Shown here one piece after another: positions 10,901 to 17,764 of a DNA stretch of 48,776 nt. Every line of letters begins with the position of its first letter. The stretch's first letter is position 1. This stretch comes from Flavobacteriaceae bacterium. Lineage in GTDB: Bacteria; Bacteroidota; Bacteroidia; Flavobacteriales; Flavobacteriaceae. The stretch covers positions 1-48,776 of the forward strand of contig JABISF010000013.1 in the NCBI GenBank assembly GCA_018699935.1, written 5' to 3'. The notes below the pieces were generated by a model that was not told the origin of the DNA, made no database searches, and worked only from the letters and a program-made list of their open reading frames with translations. The position numbers were made by a program, and so were the translations under genes.

Positions 10901-12212
10901 GAAAATTGTAGATGCCAACACCAAAAACGTTTTGAGTACCAATAACATTCCTTACGGCTCTATTTTGACCATGAAGAATGGAGAAAAACTGAAAAAAGGA
11001 GCCTTGATTTGTCGTTGGGATCCGTTCAACGGGGTTATCGTTTCAGAATTTGCCGGTAAAATTGCTTTTGAAAATATTGAGCAAGGGGTTACTTATCAAG
11101 TGGAAATTGACGAACAAACCGGTTTCCAAGAAAAAGTAATTTCCGAGTCTAGAAACAAGAAATTGATTCCTACCTTATCCATTCAAGACAAAAAAGGAAA
11201 CATCCTTAGGTCGTATAACCTCCCTGTTGGGGCGCACTTGATGGTGAATGATGGAGAAGATATTATTGAAGGAAAAATCTTGGTTAAAATCCCTCGTAAA
11301 TCTGCCAAATCGGGAGATATTACAGGAGGTTTGCCCCGGGTGACCGAGCTTTTCGAAGCGCGTAATCCTTCCAACCCAGCGGTTGTTTCTGAAATCGACG
11401 GAGTAGTGTCGTTTGGAAAAATCAAAAGAGGAAACCGAGAAATCATCGTTGAATCCAAATTTGGCGATATCAAAAAATACTTGGTTAAATTGTCGAATCA
11501 GATTTTAGTACAAGAAAATGACTTTGTGAAAGCAGGGATGCCCCTTTCCGATGGGTCAGTGACGCCTTCCGATATTTTGAGTATCAAAGGACCTTCTGCC
11601 GTACAACAATACCTTGTTAACGAAATTCAAGAAGTATATCGTTTACAAGGGGTGAAAATCAACGACAAGCACTTTGAAGTAGTCGTACGTCAAATGATGC
11701 GTAAAGTGCGGGTAAACGATCCAGGAGATTCTATTTTCTTAGAAAATCAATTGGTATTTACGCAAGACTTTATCAAAGAAAACGATGCGCTCTACGGAAT
11801 GAAAATCGTGGAAGAAGTGGGAGATTCTCAAAACCTTAAACTTGGTCAAGTGATTTCTGCACGTCAGTTGAGAGATGAAAACTCACTTTTAATCCGTGAA
11901 GGTAAAAATGCTGTAGTAGCTCGTGAAGCTGCGCCTGCCACTGCTACGCCTCAATTGCAAGGAATCACTAGAGCCTCCTTACAAACCAAATCGTTTATTT
12001 CTGCGGCTTCCTTCCAGGAAACCACCAAAGTATTGAACGAAGCGGCTGTGAGTGGTAAAGTGGATGCTTTGAGAGGATTGAAAGAGAACGTTATCGTAGG
12101 GCATAAAATCCCTGCAGGTACTGGAATTAGAGACTACAACAACATTATTGTAGGTTCTAAAGAAGAGTATAACAGTCTTTTGATCGATAAAGAAGAAGAA
12201 ATCAGTTTCTAA
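7911..12212 (+). CDS. rpoC: DNA-directed RNA polymerase subunit beta'
   Basis: The beta' subunit carries the catalytic magnesium and the clamp. The ATG at 7911 ([13 protein letters not shown]) is preferred over an in-frame TTG at 7905. Counted from it, the N-terminal zinc site is C66, C68, C81 and C84, and the catalytic NADFDGD motif is at residues 475-481 with D477, D479 and D481. The trigger-loop/bridge region and a second Cys cluster (CANC) are present. About 1433 residues, normal for the phylum. It is intact, with no split or intein. Confidence 0.98.
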   Translation: MARNNEIITQKKFNKISIGLASPEVILGSSRGEVLKPETINYRTHKPERDGLFCERIFGPVKDYECACGKYKRIRYKGIVCDRCGVEVTEKKVRRDRVGHINLVVPVAHIWYFRSLPNKIGYLLGLPSKKLDMIIYYERYVVIQPGIAKNEEGEEVNKLDFLTEEEYLNILETIPADNQYKDDSDPDKFIAKMGAECLIELLSRIDLEALSYELRHKANNETSKQRKTEALKRLQVVEAFRDANQRGQNLPEWMIMKVVPVIPPELRPLVPLDGGRFATSDLNDLYRRVIIRNNRLKRLVEIKAPEVILRNEKRMLQESVDSLFDNTRKSSAVKTDSNRPLKSLSDSLKGKQGRFRQNLLGKRVDYSARSVIVVGPELKLFECGLPKDMAAELYKPFVIRKLIERGIVKTVKSAKKIIDRKEPVVWDILENVLKGHPVLLNRAPTLHRLGIQAFQPKLIEGKAIQLHPLVCTAFNADFDGDQMAVHLPLGPEAILEAQVLMLASHNILNPANGSPITVPSQDMVLGLYYMTKARKSTPQVKVKGEGLIFYSVEEVHIAYNEKRVDLNAMIKIRAKDFNEQGELEYQIIDSTVGRVLFNEVVPEAAGYFNVVLTKKNLREIIGDILKVTSVPETAEFLDKIKDMGYGFAFKGGLSFSLGDIIIPPEKITMIEEANSQVEGIMGNYNMGLITNNERYNQVIDVWTSTNAMLTELAMKRIREDQQGFNSVYMMLDSGARGSKEQIRQLTGMRGLMAKPKKSNVGGGEIIENPILSNFKEGLSILEYFISTHGARKGLADTALKTADAGYLTRRLHDVSQDVIVNEIDCGTLRGVEVAALKKNEEIVESLGERILGRVALHDVIDPSTNDVIVEAGAEIKEAHVSLIEKKAIDKVEVRSPLTCVAQRGICANCYGRNLATGNMVQRGEAVGVIAAQSIGEPGTQLTLRTFHVGGVAGNISEENKLLAKFDGIAEIEDLKTVQGKDSDGSDAEIVISRTTEVKIVDANTKNVLSTNNIPYGSILTMKNGEKLKKGALICRWDPFNGVIVSEFAGKIAFENIEQGVTYQVEIDEQTGFQEKVISESRNKKLIPTLSIQDKKGNILRSYNLPVGAHLMVNDGEDIIEGKILVKIPRKSAKSGDITGGLPRVTELFEARNPSNPAVVSEIDGVVSFGKIKRGNREIIVESKFGDIKKYLVKLSNQILVQENDFVKAGMPLSDGSVTPSDILSIKGPSAVQQYLVNEIQEVYRLQGVKINDKHFEVVVRQMMRKVRVNDPGDSIFLENQLVFTQDFIKENDALYGMKIVEEVGDSQNLKLGQVISARQLRDENSLLIREGKNAVVAREAAPATATPQLQGITRASLQTKSFISAASFQETTKVLNEAAVSGKVDALRGLKENVIVGHKIPAGTGIRDYNNIIVGSKEEYNSLLIDKEEEISF

Positions 12213-12214
12213 AG

Positions 12215-12529
12215 ATGAGTGATAAAAAAGCCCCCAAAGAACATCAATTGAATATAGCCATCGACGAAAGTATCGCCGATGGCGTATATTCCAATCTTGC
12301 AATCATCAATCACTCCCCTTCGGAGTTTATTGTTGATTTTATTACCGTAATGCCTGGAGCACCCAAAGCTCGTGTTAAATCACGGGTGATACTCACTCCA
12401 GAACATGCGAAGCGATTTTATAAAGCGTTAGGCGAAAATATTCATCGTTATGAATCCAGTCATGGAACCATCACGACCAATGAACCGCCACCGATACCTT
12501 TAAATTTCGGCCCTACGGGAGAAGCTTAA
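12215..12529 (+). CDS. DUF3467 family protein linked to rpoC
   Basis: A 104-residue soluble protein with no signal peptide. The sequence, including NHSPSEFIVDF and an LTPEHAKRF motif, matches what I know of the DUF3467 family, which has no assigned function. It starts two bases after the rpoC stop and ends just before the operon terminator, so it is made with RNA polymerase. That placement, common in Bacteroidota, hints at a role near RNA polymerase, but nothing in the sequence proves it. Confidence 0.88.
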   Translation: MSDKKAPKEHQLNIAIDESIADGVYSNLAIINHSPSEFIVDFITVMPGAPKARVKSRVILTPEHAKRFYKALGENIHRYESSHGTITTNEPPPIPLNFGPTGEA

Positions 12530-12532
12530 ATC

Positions 12533-12562
12533 AAAAAACCGCAATGAGAATTGCGGTTTTTT
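12533..12562. terminator. Bidirectional intrinsic terminator
   Basis: A perfect 13-bp stem (12533-12545 with 12550-12562) with a GAGA loop has an A run on the left and a T run on the right. It works in both directions: it ends the rpoBC-DUF3467 transcript on the plus strand and the 12588-13430 gene on the minus strand. Confidence 0.93.
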
Positions 12563-12587
12563 ATACTTTTTATTTGACACAATATCT

Positions 12588-13430
12588 TTAACACCCCATG
12601 GGAATTTCAACGCTGATGATTTTTTCAGTGACGGAATCATTCTCGTCGGTCAATACAATCTTGATGAAAATATTGCTCATCGAAACGCCACTCGGATATT
12701 CATTGACCGCTTGAATATTTTTTATCAATGCCGAATATCTTTCATCACATTCTTTATCTACGGCGGACTTAAATTCATTCATGTCAAGGGACAAAAATTT
12801 AGCATACTCTTCGCGGGTATAAGAATCGGTTATAAAAGTGCTTTCGCTGCTGTTATAAGCTAGTTTTTTCCATTCCGAATAGTAGTGCTTCCAATTTGTC
12901 AAGTCGCAATGTGCTCCTTCATCCATAATGGTAATGCTATTTTCGTACCGTTGGAAGACTTCAATTTTTTTAAATTTAGAGGGGATTATTTTGACTTTTT
13001 TCTTTTCAATTGTTTCTCCCAATTCTAAAAAAAGAGCGGCCGAATCCTTATGTATTTCTCCAAATTCATTGTCAATAGAAGCATCAAGGTTCATTTTTAG
13101 GGAAAAATCTTCAAATTTGATTTCAATTTTAGGGCTGATCGGAGCTTCTGTCAAATAACCGTTAAAAACATAGCCACTTTGATTCCCTACGGGTTCATAA
13201 ACCGCTACCCAGCTTCCAACAATAGTTTCTTCCCCATCTTTAATCGTTAATTCAATTTCGGTTTCCTGTTCAATAACAACCCTTGCCCCGTATTCCAACT
13301 TACCGGTTCGTGCAGCATTCCGGTCTGGACTTTCTCTTACAATTAAACCATTGTCCGCAGTGACATACATCATTTGTCCAAAGATGGAATTTGTCAATAG
13401 CAATAGGAGTAAGGGGAGTATTGTTTTCAT
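12588..13430 (-). CDS. Secreted SH3-like domain protein, function unknown
   Basis: The 280-residue product begins with a clear signal peptide (Leu-rich core, cleavage likely after FG at residue 18, leaving Q). Residues about 20-95 look like a bacterial SH3 domain (GLIVRESPDRNA, then GSWVAVYEP and GYVFNGYL), a fold often used to bind cell-wall peptides. The remaining 180 residues, which include a Cys near the end (PMGC), are not recognised. It stands alone: downstream is the shared terminator, and upstream is prfC on the same strand with a 135-base gap. I see no good TAnnTTTG box in that gap. Confidence 0.75.
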   Translation of the reverse strand: MKTILPLLLLLLTNSIFGQMMYVTADNGLIVRESPDRNAARTGKLEYGARVVIEQETEIELTIKDGEETIVGSWVAVYEPVGNQSGYVFNGYLTEAPISPKIEIKFEDFSLKMNLDASIDNEFGEIHKDSAALFLELGETIEKKKVKIIPSKFKKIEVFQRYENSITIMDEGAHCDLTNWKHYYSEWKKLAYNSSESTFITDSYTREEYAKFLSLDMNEFKSAVDKECDERYSALIKNIQAVNEYPSGVSMSNIFIKIVLTDENDSVTEKIISVEIPMGC

Positions 13431-13565
13431 TGATATAATTATAGTGTTTTTAGGTAATTATTGTTGCATATAAGCAAGTCCCAATTTAACAAATAAAAAT
13501 AAGATAAAGCGGTATGGGTCTATGGAATAGCAGCTTAGCGATCCTCTTAATTCAAAAAGACAGGT

Positions 13566-15149
13566 TTAAAACTCTGAAGTGTAATGAAACGTAATGGCTT
13601 TGTATTTATCTTGCGCCATTTGTAACGAAAAAGCAGAATCAGCAAGAAAAACCAATTTACCACTTTTGTCATGGGCTAAAAACTTCTGTTTAATTCTCTT
13701 AAATTCAATAAAATCTTCACTGTCATTGCGGGCTTCCACCCAACAGGCTTTGTGAACATTTAAATTTTCATAACTGCATTGCGCACCGTATTCATGCAGC
13801 AATCGGTATTGAATCACTTCAAACTGGAGTGCCCCCACGGTACCGATTATTTTACGACCGTTCATATGGAGCGTAAACAATTGTGCTACGCCTTCGTCCA
13901 TCAATTGATCAATTCCTTTGGAAAGCTGTTTGGCTTTCATGGGGTCGTTGTTGTTGATGTAGCGAAAATGTTCCGGAGAAAAACTGGGAATTCCCTTAAA
14001 TTGAATTTCATCTCCTGCAGTCAGCGTATCACCAATCTTAAAATTTCCAGTGTCGTGTAATCCAACAATATCCCCAGGATAGGACACATCCACAATTTGT
14101 TTCTTCTCTGCAAAAAATGCATTGGGGGAAGAAAATTTTAATTTTTTGTTTAGACGGACATGATGGTAGGGCGTGTTGCGTTCAAAAGTCCCAGAAACAA
14201 TTTTGACAAAAGCCAAACGATCGCGATGGTTGGGATCCATATTGGCGTGAATTTTAAAAACAAAACCGCTAAATTTTTTATCGGTGGGCTCTATCCGTCG
14301 ATCATCGGCATCCTTGGGCAAAGGTTCGGGTGCAATTTCGATAAAACAATTCAGTAATTCCTGAACCCCAAAATTGTTCAATGCAGAGCCAAACAATACG
14401 GGTTGTAAATTTCCTTTTAGATACGCTTGACGATCAAAAGCAGGATACACTCCTGCGATCAGTTCCAATTCTTCTTTCAGGGTTTTCAGTCGTTGTGTAC
14501 CAATGGCAGCTTCCAGGCCGGGGTCATCCAAACGATCAAAATATTGTTTTCGGCCGATGGTTTGTTTGTTTTCGTCTTGGAACAATTGGATGTTCTTTTC
14601 CCAAATGTTGTAGATGCCCTTAAAGTCATAGCCCATTCCAATAGGTAGGGAAAGCGGGGTGACCTGTAAGCCCAATTTTTGTTCCACTTCGTCCATCAGG
14701 TCAAAGGCATCCTTTCCCTCTCGATCCAGTTTGTTGATAAAAACGATGATGGGAATTTTGCGCATTCGGCAGACCTCTACCAATTTTTCGGTTTGTTCTT
14801 CCACCCCTTTGGCCACGTCAATCACTACAATCACACTGTCCACTGCGGTGAGTGTTCGGAAGGTGTCCTCGGCAAAATCCTTGTGCCCGGGGGTGTCTAG
14901 AATATTTATTTTTTTGTTTTTATAGACAAAAGCCAAAACCGAAGTCGCCACAGAAATTCCACGTTGGCGTTCGATTTCCATAAAATCACTTGTGGCAGAT
15001 TTTTTTATTTTGTTGGATTTCACCGCCCCGGCTTCTTGAATTGCTCCACCAAAAAGGAGCAGTTTTTCCGTCAGCGTAGTTTTTCCCGCATCCGGGTGAG
15101 AGATGATTCCAAAAGTTCGTCGGCGTTTTATTTCCTCTAAAAATCCCAT
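13566..15149 (-). CDS. prfC: Peptide chain release factor 3
   Basis: RF3 is a translational GTPase that recycles RF1/RF2 from the ribosome after peptide release. The ATG at 15149 gives MGFLEEIKRRRTFGI and 527 residues, the family length; an upstream TTG frame extension to 15218 would cross the promoter and is rejected. The GTPase motifs are clear: P-loop SHPDAGKTT at residues 17-25, the switch II motif DTPGHKDF and NKLD. EF-Tu-like domain 2 and the RF3 C-terminal domain follow. It is divergent from idi, with promoters back to back. Confidence 0.97.
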   Translation of the reverse strand: MGFLEEIKRRRTFGIISHPDAGKTTLTEKLLLFGGAIQEAGAVKSNKIKKSATSDFMEIERQRGISVATSVLAFVYKNKKINILDTPGHKDFAEDTFRTLTAVDSVIVVIDVAKGVEEQTEKLVEVCRMRKIPIIVFINKLDREGKDAFDLMDEVEQKLGLQVTPLSLPIGMGYDFKGIYNIWEKNIQLFQDENKQTIGRKQYFDRLDDPGLEAAIGTQRLKTLKEELELIAGVYPAFDRQAYLKGNLQPVLFGSALNNFGVQELLNCFIEIAPEPLPKDADDRRIEPTDKKFSGFVFKIHANMDPNHRDRLAFVKIVSGTFERNTPYHHVRLNKKLKFSSPNAFFAEKKQIVDVSYPGDIVGLHDTGNFKIGDTLTAGDEIQFKGIPSFSPEHFRYINNNDPMKAKQLSKGIDQLMDEGVAQLFTLHMNGRKIIGTVGALQFEVIQYRLLHEYGAQCSYENLNVHKACWVEARNDSEDFIEFKRIKQKFLAHDKSGKLVFLADSAFSLQMAQDKYKAITFHYTSEF

Positions 15150-15163
15150 AATAGCAATTTGTG

Positions 15164-15196
15164 CAAAAGTATTACAATTAATGCCCCGGAAGCAAA
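15164..15196 (-). promoter_or_regulatory. prfC promoter (Bacteroidota type)
   Basis: Read on the minus strand, TTTG (15196-15193) is followed after 21 bases by TACTTTTG (15171-15164), a full match to the TTG-N17-23-TAnnTTTG consensus. The box ends 14 bases before the prfC ATG, which helps choose that start. Confidence 0.8.
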
Positions 15197-15211
15197 CTAA
15201 AGGTGTAGGTT

Positions 15212-15242
15212 TTTGCAAAAATTATAGGTAATTTTAGCCTTG
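15212..15242 (+). promoter_or_regulatory. idi promoter, almost touching the start codon
   Basis: TTTG at 15212-15215, a 19-base spacer and TAGCCTTG at 15235-15242 (7 of 8 consensus positions) form a good Bacteroidota promoter. Only CA separates it from the idi ATG, so transcription should start at or near the first codon. Confidence 0.72.
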
Positions 15243-15244
15243 CA

Positions 15245-15772
15245 ATGAAAGAAGAAAATGTAGTTTTAGTAGATTCCAATGACAACGCCATTGGACTAAT
15301 GCCCAAGATGGAGGCGCACGAAAAAGGGGTATTACACCGTGCTTTTTCGGTCTTTATTCTCAATGCAAAAGGCGAGTTGATGTTACAGCAAAGAGCCGCC
15401 GAAAAATATCACTCTCCCAGCTTGTGGACCAATACTTGTTGCAGCCATCAACGCGATGGAGAAACCACCTTGGATGCCGGAAAACGCCGATTGCGAGAGG
15501 AGATGGGTCTAGAAATACCCTTACAATTTCTCTTTTCTTTTATCTATAAAGCGGATTTTGACAATGGTTTGACGGAACACGAGTTGGATCATGTGTTGTT
15601 AGGACAGTCCGAACAAGCTCCTCAAATCAACAAAGAAGAAGTGGGGGATTGGAAATGGATGTCGCTTCCTGCCATCGCAACAGATATGGAAGAAAATCCC
15701 CATCATTACACCGCATGGTTTAAAATCATTTTCAACCGTTTTAATCAGCATATCAACGCAAACCATTTATGA
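15245..15772 (+). CDS. idi: Isopentenyl-diphosphate delta-isomerase, type I
   Basis: Interconverts isopentenyl and dimethylallyl diphosphate for isoprenoid (menaquinone, carotenoid) synthesis. The 175-residue Nudix-fold protein has the active-site Cys66 in the NTCCSH segment, a Nudix-like helix (RRLREEMGLEI) and the second catalytic Glu in TEHELDHV, followed by the conserved GDWKWM strand. It is the first gene of an overlapping set with the pterin synthase (ATGA overlap) and bcp. Confidence 0.95.
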   Translation: MKEENVVLVDSNDNAIGLMPKMEAHEKGVLHRAFSVFILNAKGELMLQQRAAEKYHSPSLWTNTCCSHQRDGETTLDAGKRRLREEMGLEIPLQFLFSFIYKADFDNGLTEHELDHVLLGQSEQAPQINKEEVGDWKWMSLPAIATDMEENPHHYTAWFKIIFNRFNQHINANHL

Positions 15773-16182
15773 CACAAGTTACCGTTAGTAGAAAAGCCCA
15801 TTTTAACGCTGCCCATCGTTTGTATCGAAAAGATTGGTCGGACCAAAAGAACGAGGCTGTTTTTGGAAAATGTGCCAATCCGCATTATCACGGGCACAAC
15901 TATGAACTGATTGTGCATGTTACTGGAGCAATCGATCCCGAAACGGGCTATGTGATGGATATGAAAGTATTAAAAGACTTGATTAAGTCGGAAGTGGAAG
16001 ATTGTTTAGATCATAAAAATTTGAACGAAGAAGTCCCTGATTTTTTCGACTTGATTCCTTCCGCAGAAAATATTGCTGTAGTGATTCACAACAAACTGCA
16101 ACCGCATATAGCGCCTTCCCACAAGCTTTCAATCACGCTCTACGAGACACCGCGCAATTTTGTAAACTATTCTGGGGAATGA
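15769..16182 (+). CDS. 6-pyruvoyl-/6-carboxy-tetrahydropterin synthase family enzyme
   Basis: This enzyme family acts on dihydroneopterin triphosphate, giving either tetrahydrobiopterin precursors (PTPS) or the queuosine precursor (QueD). The 137 residues contain the zinc ligands H16, H41 and H43 and the catalytic C35. The spacing C-x5-HGH (FGKCANPHYHGHNY) resembles eukaryotic PTPS more than E. coli QueD (C-x3-HGH), so the product may be a biopterin rather than queuosine; this is an inference. Overlaps idi by ATGA at its start and bcp by ATGA at its end. Confidence 0.88.
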   Translation: MTQVTVSRKAHFNAAHRLYRKDWSDQKNEAVFGKCANPHYHGHNYELIVHVTGAIDPETGYVMDMKVLKDLIKSEVEDCLDHKNLNEEVPDFFDLIPSAENIAVVIHNKLQPHIAPSHKLSITLYETPRNFVNYSGE

Positions 16183-16640
16183 GAATTAAAATTGGAGCAG
16201 CAGCTCCCCATTTCAAACTCAAAGATCAAGACGGGAATGAATTTGACAGCCACCAATGTATCGGTAAACAACCTTTAGTCCTTTTTTTCTATCCCAAAGA
16301 TCACACCCCCGGATGTACGGCTGAAGTATGTAGTTTTAGAGATCATTACGAGGATTTTGAAGCCCATGGCGCCAAAGTGATTGGAGTCAGTAGTGATTCC
16401 GAAAAAAGCCACCATAAATTCTCTAAAAGACACCGCTTGCCCTTTCTCCTTTTGTCCGATCCCTCCAATACTGTTCATCGTTTATACAATGTATCCAGAC
16501 AACTGTTTGGCTTGATTTCTAAACGCATTACCTTTATTATCAATGCCGAAGGGATAATTATTGAGATTCACGACAGCTTTATGGCAACTTCCCATATCAA
16601 GCAAAGTTTAAACGCCTTAAAATTGAAAAAAAATAATTAG
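16179..16640 (+). CDS. bcp: Thioredoxin-dependent peroxiredoxin, Bcp/PrxQ type
   Basis: Reduces hydrogen peroxide and organic hydroperoxides using thioredoxin. The 153 residues have the peroxidatic Cys46 in FYPKDHTPGCT and a resolving Cys51 five residues later (CTAEVC), the alpha-2 PrxQ pattern of an intramolecular disulfide. Pro44-Gly45 and Thr43 of the active site are intact. It overlaps the pterin synthase stop by four bases, and its own stop lies within an 18-bp palindrome. Confidence 0.94.
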   Translation: MRIKIGAAAPHFKLKDQDGNEFDSHQCIGKQPLVLFFYPKDHTPGCTAEVCSFRDHYEDFEAHGAKVIGVSSDSEKSHHKFSKRHRLPFLLLSDPSNTVHRLYNVSRQLFGLISKRITFIINAEGIIIEIHDSFMATSHIKQSLNALKLKKNN

Positions 16641-16676
16641 AAATATATTTCTAAGAATCTTTGAAGATTATCAAAG
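16637..16676. repeat. Palindrome pair between bcp and the next gene
   Basis: A perfect 18-bp palindrome, TTAGAAATATATTTCTAA (16637-16654), includes the bcp stop codon. Five bases later are the 6-bp arms CTTTGA-N6-TCAAAG (16659-16676). Neither has a T run, so they look more like operator or mRNA-end elements than a normal terminator. Confidence 0.6.
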
Positions 16677-16752
16677 TTTGATTATGTTTATTAAAGAAAA
16701 AACAAAACTACTTTTAAAATCATATTAAGTTACATAAAACGACCTTCAGAAA

Positions 16753-17019
16753 ATGGCGAGTATAAAACAGTTAAAAAAAGACATTAATAACGAAATTGGT
16801 GAAATCATCGAAGATATTTATCACTGGGAACTTTCCAATCCGAAAGCAGATTTATCAAAGAGTGAACAATTGATCGATGAAGCCATTGAAGGCTTTGACA
16901 ATTTGATTGCCAAAGTGAATGGAGTGAATGGAGAAGACCCTAAAAAACAATTTAAGGTCATTGAAAATGAAAAAGCAACCTTGATTAAATCACTTTTAGC
17001 CAAGATTGCGAAGCTTTAA
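16753..17019 (+). CDS. Small helical protein, function unknown
   Basis: An 88-residue soluble, charged protein with no Cys, no signal peptide and no membrane span. It looks all-helical (KQLKKDINNEIGEIIEDI, then two more amphipathic stretches), with a Gly/Asn turn around residues 59-62. I do not recognise a family. It starts from an ATG after an A-rich region 112 bases downstream of bcp. Its stop codon overlaps that of the convergent DUF4369 gene. It may form a helical bundle or dimer, but no function can be given. Confidence 0.7.
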   Translation: MASIKQLKKDINNEIGEIIEDIYHWELSNPKADLSKSEQLIDEAIEGFDNLIAKVNGVNGEDPKKQFKVIENEKATLIKSLLAKIAKL

Positions 17020-17762
17020 TCCTTAGCTTCTTCTTTTCTTCGTTCTTCCAAAAAATTCAAAAATTCTTTACCGTATTTTGAACCTTTTACTTCCGGTGTC
17101 ATTTTGACGGCTATGGAGTCCAACAAACTCAGATTGGCGTCGTACACTTGAGTAAGTGCTAGGTAGGGCGCAATGTTTTCATCCGTATGGTTGGCTGCAA
17201 AATTGATGGTGTACAAATACCTTCTGCGCAGCAAATTATCCATCGCTTTTTGCAAGGAATCTACGCGTTCGTTTTGTTGGAGCTGTTGCGCTCGGAAAAA
17301 CTTTTGCAGCAAATCAAGATTTTGGTCGTTAAATTTTCGATTGAAAGAAATATACTCCTGAAGTAATTCTTGATTTTTGGATCCTTTGATTGTCGCGCTG
17401 CTTTCAAACGTTTTTAGCAAGGTTTGTATTTCAATACGTCCCGGTTCTCCAAAAAATAATATCCGATCATTCAGACTGTCGCTGTCTTCTTTATTCAAGT
17501 ACAGATAAAAAATCTCGGGAGTTTCTATAGTCGTAGAAAAACGAAATTCGGGGGTGCCGGAAATAATCGTAGAATCGATGTTCATGAGGATGCTGTCCTT
17601 CACTTTTTGAAGATAAAGGGTTCCTTTTCGTAAGCCATCAATTTTGCCGCTCACCTCCATAATTCCATCGCTTAAGGGCTTGGGAGTGTTTTCGCCACAG
17701 CGTATTAAAGTTGTTGCTAAAATAAATGAGAAGATTCCAATGCGTAAATAATTGTAATACAT
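17016..17762 (-). CDS. DUF4369-type probable lipoprotein
   Basis: The 248-residue product has a hydrophobic N terminus ending in LIRC at Cys22; Arg at -1 is unusual for a lipobox, so lipidation is likely but not sure. The next section (EVSGKIDGLRKGTLYLQKV) is the DUF4369 beta domain found N-terminal to thiol-disulfide proteins in Bacteroidota, but here no thioredoxin domain follows, only a helical tail ending in a charged RRKEEAKD. It lies two bases after the DUF5916 gene on the same strand, so the two are probably co-expressed. Confidence 0.8.
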   Translation of the reverse strand: MYYNYLRIGIFSFILATTLIRCGENTPKPLSDGIMEVSGKIDGLRKGTLYLQKVKDSILMNIDSTIISGTPEFRFSTTIETPEIFYLYLNKEDSDSLNDRILFFGEPGRIEIQTLLKTFESSATIKGSKNQELLQEYISFNRKFNDQNLDLLQKFFRAQQLQQNERVDSLQKAMDNLLRRRYLYTINFAANHTDENIAPYLALTQVYDANLSLLDSIAVKMTPEVKGSKYGKEFLNFLEERRKEEAKD

Positions 17763-17764
17763 GT

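Noticed and set aside
15150-15218. A 23-residue N-terminal extension of prfC from a TTG at 15218
   Set aside because: It would read through the prfC promoter, and MGFLEEIKRRRTFGI is the usual RF3 start.
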